A DNA stretch of 13,106 nt from Thermoflexales bacterium (GTDB lineage: Bacteria; Chloroflexota; Anaerolineae; Fen-1058). The translations under genes were made by a program, and so were the position numbers. Below are positions 6,181-11,093 of the stretch, in pieces. The stretch covers positions 1-13,106 of the forward strand of contig JAGOBP010000047.1 of assembly GCA_017999195.1 (NCBI GenBank), given 5' to 3'. Positions within the stretch are counted from its first letter, which is position 1. Each line of letters opens with the position of its first letter. The notes under the pieces were generated by a model. The model made no database searches. It saw nothing but the letters and a program-made list of their open reading frames with translations, and was not told the origin of the DNA.

Positions 6181-6204
6181 ATGATGTGCATGTGTAGTGG
6201 CTAA
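6181..6204 (+). CDS. Possible seven-codon Met/Cys-rich leader peptide (MMCMCSG)
   Basis: An AAGGGGGG ribosome site (6166-6173) stands 7 bases before ATG 6181. The frame reads Met-Met-Cys-Met-Cys-Ser-Gly-stop, so five of seven residues are sulfur amino acids. It lies between the SAM-I terminator and metY, whose product makes homocysteine from sulfide. Leader peptides rich in the end-product amino acid are the classic sign of translation-dependent attenuation, so ribosome pausing at scarce Met- or Cys-tRNA could control metY. No clear attenuator with a U-run follows, only a 9-bp hairpin (6260-6268 with 6301-6309), so the mechanism is open. The stretch is short enough to have arisen by chance. 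Confidence 0.5.
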   Translation: MMCMCSG

Positions 6205-6240
6205 GATCGACTTTAAGATGCACTCGCGATTTTGAAATAA

Positions 6241-6310
6241 AACCGCGAAGACGCTAAGGCGCGAAGGATTTTCAGTCAAATTGGTTTCGTGATCGGCGTG
6301 TCCTTCGTGG
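6241..6310. repeat. CGCGAAG/CACGAAG-type inverted repeat in the metY leader
   Basis: A forward arm (6241-6268, 'AACCGCGAAGACGCTAAGG'...) and an inverted related arm (6283-6310, ending TCCTTCGTGG) surround a short spacer. CGCGAAGGA (6260-6268) pairs with TCCTTCGTG (6301-6309) with one G-U pair. The arms belong to the same loose family (CACGAAG units spaced 9-10 bases) as the elements at 1894-2100 and 7640-7709. The element ends 20 bases before the metY Shine-Dalgarno sequence. Confidence 0.6.
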
Positions 6311-6342
6311 AAGATGTTTTGAGACTATAGGGAGAGAATATC

Positions 6343-7635
6343 ATGACCACTGATCGCAAGTTTGGTTTCACCACTCGACAACTACACGCGGGCCAGCAGC
6401 CCGATCCGACGACGAATTCGCGCGCGGTGCCGATTTATCAGACCACGTCGTATGTGTTTAAGAGCACGGAACATGCCGCGAATTTGTTTGCCTTGAAAGA
6501 ATTCGGCAACATCTATACGCGCATCATGAACCCCACCAGCGATGTGTTTGAGCAGCGTTTGGCCGATCTGGAAGGCGGCGTCGGCGCGCTGGCGGCTGCG
6601 TCTGGTCACGCCGCGCAAACGATGGTGGTGCTGGCGTTGTGCGGCGCGGGCGATCACATCGTATCCGCCTCGACGTTGTACGGTGGCACGTTCAATCAAT
6701 TCAACTACACCTTTCCCCGCATCGGCATCGATGTGACCTTTGTTGATCCGAGTGATCCGGAGAACTTCCGCAAGGCCATTCGCCCCAATACCAAGATTCT
6801 GTACGGCGAAACGCTGGGTAATCCGCGCATCAATGTCTTCCCGTTTGAAGCCGTCGCGGCGATTGGTAAAGAGTACGGTATCCCGCTCGTGATCGATAGC
6901 ACCTTTGCGACGCCGTATCTGTGCCGCCCGTTTGAGTGGGGCGCGAACATCATCACGCACTCGACTACGAAGTTGATCGGCGGGCACGGAACCTCGATCG
7001 GTGGCGCGATTGTCGACGGTGGCAATTTCAACTGGAAAGACAATCCGCGCTTCGCGAACTTCAACACGCCCGATGAAAGTTATCACGGTTTAGTGTATGC
7101 AGATTTGGCTGCGGCGGGCTTGCCACCGTTCATCATCAAGAGCCGCGTGCAAGTTTTGCGTGACATCGGTGCGAGCCAGTCGCCGTTCAATTCGTGGCTG
7201 TTTTTGCAGGGCTTGGAAACATTGAGCCTGAGGGTCGATCGGCACGTGGAGAACGCGCAGGCCGTGGCCGAATTCCTGGAAGCACATCCCAAAGTCAATT
7301 GGGTCACCTATCCGGGCTTGAGGAGTCATCCCGATTATGAATTGGCCAAGAAGTACTTGCCCAAGGGCGCGGGCGCGATTTTGGGCTTCGGGGTGAAGGG
7401 CGGTTTGGAGTCGGGGCGCAAATTCATCGAGAGTTTGAAGCTGTTCAGCCACCTCGCCAACGTGGGCGATGCGAAGAGCCTGGCGATTCATCCGGCTAGC
7501 ACGACGCACAGCCAACTGAAGGCCGACGAGCAAGAGAGCGCGGGCGTGACGCCGGACTTCGTGCGACTCAGCATCGGCCTGGAAGACATCGAAGATATTT
7601 TGTGGGATCTGGATCAGGCGTTGTCAGCGGCGTAA
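6343..7635 (+). CDS. metY: O-acetylhomoserine sulfhydrylase (O-acetylhomoserine aminocarboxypropyltransferase)
   Basis: This 430-residue PLP enzyme of the Cys/Met metabolism family starts at ATG 6343, 6 bases after GGGAGAG. It replaces the acetyl group of O-acetylhomoserine with sulfide to give homocysteine in the cytoplasm (direct sulfhydrylation). Family marks are 'TRQLHAGQQPDP' (11-22), 'PIYQTTSYVF' (30-39), 'YTRIMNPT' (58-65), 'SGHAAQTMV' (87-95), 'ETLGNPRI' (156-163), 'VIDSTFATPYL' (183-193, PLP-nitrogen Asp185) and 'THSTTKLIGGHGT' (205-217, Schiff-base Lys210). The length and the long insertion after residue 225 fit MetY (about 430 residues) rather than the shorter MetB, MetC or MetZ (about 390). 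It is the first gene of metY-metX-metW and lies behind the SAM-I riboswitch, so it should be repressed when SAM is plentiful. Confidence 0.96.
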   Translation: MTTDRKFGFTTRQLHAGQQPDPTTNSRAVPIYQTTSYVFKSTEHAANLFALKEFGNIYTRIMNPTSDVFEQRLADLEGGVGALAAASGHAAQTMVVLALCGAGDHIVSASTLYGGTFNQFNYTFPRIGIDVTFVDPSDPENFRKAIRPNTKILYGETLGNPRINVFPFEAVAAIGKEYGIPLVIDSTFATPYLCRPFEWGANIITHSTTKLIGGHGTSIGGAIVDGGNFNWKDNPRFANFNTPDESYHGLVYADLAAAGLPPFIIKSRVQVLRDIGASQSPFNSWLFLQGLETLSLRVDRHVENAQAVAEFLEAHPKVNWVTYPGLRSHPDYELAKKYLPKGAGAILGFGVKGGLESGRKFIESLKLFSHLANVGDAKSLAIHPASTTHSQLKADEQESAGVTPDFVRLSIGLEDIEDILWDLDQALSAA

Positions 7636-7639
7636 AAGC

Positions 7640-7709
7640 GATCCACGAATCCTCACGAGTTGACACGAAGGCAATCGAATTAGCGAAGATTCGTGTGAAT
7701 TCGTGGATC
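7640..7709. repeat. CACGAA-type inverted repeat between metY and metX
   Basis: Arm 7640-7659 (begins GATCCACGAAT) and arm 7690-7709 (ends ATTCGTGGATC) are inverted copies matching at 17 of 20 positions. CACGA recurs every 10 bases in the left half. The element fills nearly the whole 90-base gap and could form a hairpin in the metYX transcript. There is no U-run, so it is not a standard terminator. Confidence 0.7.
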
Positions 7710-7725
7710 AATTCTGGACTGGCTT

Positions 7726-8910
7726 ATGAACGGATCAAACTCGATCGGGTTGGTAGAGACTAAATATTTTACGTTTGCGGAAGCCGCGCCGATGCAGTTG
7801 GACAGTGGCGAAATGCTCGGCCCGATCACGCTGGCGTATGAAACGTATGGCCGCTTGAATGAGGATCGCAGCAATGCGATCCTCATCTGCCACGCGCTGT
7901 CCGGCGATTCGCACGCGGCCGGTTACTACGCGCCCGACGATAAAGGCCCCGGCTGGTGGGACGATTGCATCGGGCCGGGCAAAGCGTTTGACACTAACAA
8001 ATACTTTGTGATCTGTTCCAACGTCATCGGCGGTTGTCGCGGCTCCACCGGCCCCGGCTCGATCAATCCGAAGACCGGCCAGCCTTACGGCCTGAACTTT
8101 CCCGTGGTCACGATCGGGGATATGGTGCGCGCTCAGCGTTACTTGATCGATCATCTCCGCATCGAGCGCTTGCTGGCCGTGGCGGGCGGCAGCATGGGCG
8201 GCATGCAAGTGCTGCAATGGGCGGCCACCTATCCCGATCGGATGCGGGCGGTGCTGCCGCTGGCGACCACGGCGCGCCATTCGCCGATGTTGATCGCGTT
8301 TGGTGAAGTCGGTCGGCAAGCCATCTATGCTGATCCCAACTGGAATCACGGCGACTACTACAACGGCCCGCGCCCCAATGCCGGTCTCGCCGTCGCACGC
8401 ATGGTCGGGCATATCACCTATCTCAGCGAAACCTCGATGCAGCAGAAGTTCGGTCGGCGTTTGCAGGATCGCGCGCGTTTTGGTTATGATTTCGAGACAG
8501 ACTTCGCCATCGAGGGTTATCTGCGTTACAAAGGCAATCGTTTCACGGAACGCTTCGATGCGAACACCTACTTGTATGTGACCAAAGCGATGGACTACTT
8601 CGATCTAAGCAACATCGATGGCCGATTGGAAGCCGCGTTTGCGCGCAGCAGCAACCTGATCTATCTCGTAGTGTCGTTTACATCCGATTGGCTGTACCCG
8701 GCCTATCATTCCAAAGAACTGGTCAGCGCACTGACGATGGTGGGCGCGGATGTGACCTATGCCAACTTACAATCGACGTGGGGACACGATGCGTTTCTGC
8801 TGGAAGTAGACACGATGACGCAACTCATGTCCAACTTCTTGGAGCGCATCACGCAGAAATTCAGCGTGAACACGCCGGTTCAGGCCGCCGCTGATTTGTG
8901 GGAGATTTGA
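7726..8910 (+). CDS. metX: Homoserine O-acetyltransferase, MetX family
   Basis: This 394-residue alpha/beta-hydrolase-fold acyltransferase transfers an acyl group from acyl-CoA to homoserine, giving the substrate of MetY. The catalytic triad is visible: Ser156 in 'GGSMGGMQ', Asp321 in 'TSDWLYP' and His354 in 'WGHDAFLLE'. Other family blocks are 'NAILICHALSGDSHAAG' (50-66), 'GGCRGSTGPGSINP' (102-115) and 'FPVVTIGDMVRAQ' (125-137). Start ATG 7726 is chosen because 'SIGLVETKYFTF' is the usual MetX N-terminus, although no strong Shine-Dalgarno sequence precedes it. Some MetX proteins use succinyl-CoA. The neighbouring MetY favours acetyl, but the sequence alone does not settle it. Its TGA overlaps the metW start by one base (TGATG). 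Confidence 0.95.
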   Translation: MNGSNSIGLVETKYFTFAEAAPMQLDSGEMLGPITLAYETYGRLNEDRSNAILICHALSGDSHAAGYYAPDDKGPGWWDDCIGPGKAFDTNKYFVICSNVIGGCRGSTGPGSINPKTGQPYGLNFPVVTIGDMVRAQRYLIDHLRIERLLAVAGGSMGGMQVLQWAATYPDRMRAVLPLATTARHSPMLIAFGEVGRQAIYADPNWNHGDYYNGPRPNAGLAVARMVGHITYLSETSMQQKFGRRLQDRARFGYDFETDFAIEGYLRYKGNRFTERFDANTYLYVTKAMDYFDLSNIDGRLEAAFARSSNLIYLVVSFTSDWLYPAYHSKELVSALTMVGADVTYANLQSTWGHDAFLLEVDTMTQLMSNFLERITQKFSVNTPVQAAADLWEI

Positions 8911-9503
8911 TGACGATCGACTTACGCGCCGATTTGCAAGCGATTGCCGACCTGATCCAGCCAGCCGAAAAAGTGCTGGACTTGGGCTGTGGCGACGGTT
9001 CGCTGCTGCGACATCTCATCGATACGAAGCAGATCACCGGACGCGGGGTGGAAATCGCTGAGGCTAAAGTGCTGGCCTGCGTGCGTAACGGCATCACGGT
9101 GCGGCAGGGCGATCTGCACGAAGAACTGCGCGATTACCCAGATCGATCCTTCAACACGGTGATTCTCAGTTACACGATTCCGTATCTCAACGACCCCGCG
9201 TCGATCATCAAAGGGATGTTGCGCGTGGGACAACGCGCGGTCGTCAGTTTTCCCAATTGGGGACATTGGCGCAGCCGATTGAGCCTCTTGCTGACCGGCC
9301 ACATGCCCAACGTGCCCGGCGACGATGAGCCGTGGTACGCCTCGCCGCGCGCGCGCCCGTTGACCATCGGCGACTTCACCGACTTCTGCAAGCAGCACAC
9401 GATTCGCATCACGGATCAAATCTATCTACAAGGCGCACAGCGCGTGCCTGCTCGCTTCGATACGAACCTCCGCGCGACCACGGCCATTTTTGAATTGAAG
9501 TAA
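8910..9503 (+). CDS. metW: Methionine biosynthesis protein MetW
   Basis: This 197-residue class-I methyltransferase-fold protein starts at ATG 8910, which overlaps the metX stop. GGGAG (8900-8904) serves as ribosome site and the two genes are probably translationally coupled. The nucleotide-binding motif I is 'VLDLGCGDGSLL' (22-33), with acidic Glu48 at the end of strand 2 (GVEIAE). The MetW-specific stretch 'SFPNWGHWRSRLSLLLTG' (113-130) and the following 'PWYASPR...LTIGDF' separate it from generic methyltransferases. MetW is found beside metX in many bacteria and is reported to be needed for MetX activity in Pseudomonas, so a MetX-partner role is likely here. No methyltransferase substrate is known. 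It ends the operon 3 bases from the convergent dehydrogenase gene, with no terminator between them. Confidence 0.93.
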   Translation: MTIDLRADLQAIADLIQPAEKVLDLGCGDGSLLRHLIDTKQITGRGVEIAEAKVLACVRNGITVRQGDLHEELRDYPDRSFNTVILSYTIPYLNDPASIIKGMLRVGQRAVVSFPNWGHWRSRLSLLLTGHMPNVPGDDEPWYASPRARPLTIGDFTDFCKQHTIRITDQIYLQGAQRVPARFDTNLRATTAIFELK

Positions 9504-9506
9504 TAC

Positions 9507-10427
9507 CTATGCCCCTAGATCACGCATGGCTTCCAGCGCTGCTGCGCGGTTAACGAACCATCGATAATACAGGTCCGTCAATTTCGACGATAAGCCCACC
9601 AGCCGCCCGCCGATGGTCATGTGCAGGCCGCCCAGCAAGACCTCATCGCGACGGAAGCGCACGGCATCGACAATGGCTTGCGCGGGTTTGGCCGCGTCAT
9701 CCACGGTGATCAATGGCCCCAGCAAACCGGCGGCGTGCAGCTGAGCCAGATTCAACTTGTCCGTCATTGCCGTCTTCGTCCAGCCTGGAAAAACCGTCGA
9801 AACGTGCACGCCAGTGCCCGCCACCTCGCGCCGCAAAGCCCGGCTAAAGCCCCGAATTGCTGAGCGCGTGGCGGTGTAGGTGGTCGCGCCGGGCGGCTCC
9901 AGTACGCCCATCATGCTGCTGACGTTGACGATGTGGCCGCTGCGCTGCTTCAACATGATGGGCAGGGCCAGCTGCGTCAGACGCAGCGGCCCATAGATGT
10001 TGACGTCGATGAGGCGGCGCAGTGCGGATTCGGCCTGACTTTCCAGCGGGCCACCCAGCGACAAGCCCGCATTGTTGACCAGCACATCGATGCGCCCGAA
10101 GTGGTGCAGAGTGTCGGCGATGATGCGCGGCAAATCGGCGGCGGACGTGACATCGGCGGGGATGCAGAGCAGCGTCTCCGGGTGGACGGCGAAATCGTGC
10201 GTCAGTTCGGCGGCGACTTCGGCCAGCACGTCAGCCCGACGGGCCACCAGCACCACGGATGCCCCCTGCGCAGCGAAGGCGCGCGCGGTGGCTCGGCCAA
10301 TGCCCGCCGATGCGCCCGTAATAATCACCACATTGCCGCGAAGATCGATCGGGCGGGGGCGGGCCGCCACTTGCCACATTCCGAAACCCACGCCCGCTAA
10401 TAGCGCAACTAACCATGATCGCTGCAT
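9507..10427 (-). CDS. Membrane-anchored short-chain dehydrogenase/reductase with YxxxR active site
   Basis: This 306-residue protein starts at ATG 10427, 4 bases after a perfect AGGAGG (complement of 10432-10437). Residues 1-22 form a hydrophobic N-terminal anchor (WLVALLAGVGFGMWQVAA). A classical SDR Rossmann domain follows: 'TGASAGIG' (37-44), 'NNAG' (118-121), Asn143 in 'VNIYG', and Ser171. Arg63-Arg64 after strand 2 suggest NADP(H). The active-site motif is Tyr184-Thr-Ala-Thr-Arg188 where YxxxK is expected: the catalytic lysine is replaced by arginine (codon CGC, 9864-9866). The rest, including 'FPGWTKTAMT', is normal, and there are no frameshifts. The substrate cannot be named. It may be an active enzyme tolerant of Arg, or one with weakened catalysis. 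It is divergent from the CODH gene pair and convergent with metW. Confidence 0.9.
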   Translation of the reverse strand: MQRSWLVALLAGVGFGMWQVAARPRPIDLRGNVVIITGASAGIGRATARAFAAQGASVVLVARRADVLAEVAAELTHDFAVHPETLLCIPADVTSAADLPRIIADTLHHFGRIDVLVNNAGLSLGGPLESQAESALRRLIDVNIYGPLRLTQLALPIMLKQRSGHIVNVSSMMGVLEPPGATTYTATRSAIRGFSRALRREVAGTGVHVSTVFPGWTKTAMTDKLNLAQLHAAGLLGPLITVDDAAKPAQAIVDAVRFRRDEVLLGGLHMTIGGRLVGLSSKLTDLYYRWFVNRAAALEAMRDLGA

Positions 10428-10493
10428 GCCGCCTCCTGAAAAATCAAAAAGATGCGCCCCATTTTACCGTGCTTTATGAGAGCAGCATGAATT

Positions 10494-10635
10494 TTCAGGA
10501 TACGGCTGGGTGTATTCAGGTTATGTGTGCGACTTAACACCCCAATCATTGACATCTGTCACTACTGCCTTATGACCAGACATACTATATTTAACCTGAC
10601 CCAAATGTATTAGTTCAGGATGCATTCGGGTTATG
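10494..10635 (+). repeat. Repeated TCAGGTTA-type motifs around the CODH promoter
   Basis: ATTCAGGTTATG (10514-10525) and ATTCGGGTTATG (10624-10635) match at 11 of 12 positions. Each is preceded by TTCAGGATRC (10494-10503 and 10614-10623), at a distance of 10 and 0 bases respectively. An inverted copy, TAACCTGA, lies at 10592-10599. The motifs flank the promoter at 10549-10576 on both sides, which suits a regulator binding several sites, but no regulator can be named. Confidence 0.45.
10549..10576 (+). promoter_or_regulatory. Promoter with palindromic operator for the HMA-like/cooS unit
   Basis: A perfect -35 TTGACA (10549-10554) stands 16 bases before TATGAC (10571-10576, 4 of 6 consensus). 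The palindrome TGACA-TC-TGTCA (10550-10561) overlaps the -35 exactly, where a bound repressor would block polymerase. The start of transcription would be near 10583, leaving an untranslated leader of about 120 bases. It is not the CooA consensus TGTCA-N6-CGACA. Confidence 0.5.
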
Positions 10636-10700
10636 GAATTTGGCTATTTGCTTGTGAAATTCTATACAAAACTCCCCATCCCATTCAGAGGCAGGTACGC

Positions 10701-11090
10701 ATGGAAACAGTAACGGTTGATGTCCCAACGATGTACGCTGACCACCATGTCAGCGAAGTCCGGCGCTTGTTGCTGGCGCTGCCGGGCGTTGAAGATGTGT
10801 ATGCCAGCAGCGCGTTTCATGTGGTTCGGGCGCGCGTCAACGAAGCCCAAGTCACCGAGACGACAGTGCGTGACGTGCTGAGCGCGGCCGGTTATCTGGG
10901 CGAGTTGCAAATCGTCACGGAAGACTGGAAGAGCGGCACGCCCAAGGAAACGGAAGATAATCCGTTCCGGCACACGTCTGCGACCGAGCAGATGAAGGGG
11001 GTTGCCTTCGGGCAAACGGTTGAATTTACGGGCAAGCCATTGTGGCCGTGCCCGGGTATGGGACCCGTCAAAGCAATGGAGGAGGCATAA
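10701..11090 (+). CDS. Small HMA-like domain protein coupled to cooS, unknown function
   Basis: This 129-residue protein starts at ATG 10701 (GAGG at 10688-10691). An upstream ATG at 10620 lacks a ribosome site, lies in repeat sequence and adds nothing domain-like. Residues 3-66 have the beta-alpha-beta-beta-alpha-beta pattern of heavy-metal-associated (HMA) domains: 'TVDVPTMYADHHVSEVRRLL' followed by 'LPGVEDVYA' and 'VRDVLSAAGY'. The metal motif MxCxxC is altered to Met11-x-Ala-x-x-His16, so the usual copper/zinc cysteines are missing, but Asp14, His15, His16 and His40 remain possible ligands. A polar linker leads to a C-terminal tail with 'FTGKPLWPCPGMGP' (109-122) and the only Cys (117). 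It ends 3 bases before cooS, and its last codons contain the cooS Shine-Dalgarno sequence. This implies co-expression and a possible role in CODH maturation, nickel handling or protein contact. That role is inference only. Confidence 0.75.
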   Translation: METVTVDVPTMYADHHVSEVRRLLLALPGVEDVYASSAFHVVRARVNEAQVTETTVRDVLSAAGYLGELQIVTEDWKSGTPKETEDNPFRHTSATEQMKGVAFGQTVEFTGKPLWPCPGMGPVKAMEEA

Positions 11091-11093
11091 ATC

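Noticed and set aside
5950..6204. 84-codon frame through the SAM-I riboswitch
   Set aside because: It crosses the aptamer and terminator and its upstream part is explained by RNA structure. Only its last seven codons, with their own ribosome site, are kept as a possible leader peptide.
6382..7086. Open frame of 234 codons on the minus strand
   Set aside because: It is the shadow of metY, whose PLP-enzyme motifs are unambiguous on the plus strand.
9504..9506. Terminator between metW and the convergent dehydrogenase
   Set aside because: Only 3 bases separate the stop codons and no hairpin with a U-run is visible on either strand.
10550..10577. CooA-type binding site for CO sensing
   Set aside because: The palindrome TGACA-TC-TGTCA has a 2-base centre and opposite half-site order from TGTCA-N6-CGACA. 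A loose TGTCA...TGACC pair at 10557-10577 has the wrong spacing.
10620..10700. N-terminal extension of the HMA-like protein from ATG 10620
   Set aside because: The ATG lies inside the TTCAGGATGC repeat without a ribosome site, and the HMA-like domain begins just after ATG 10701.
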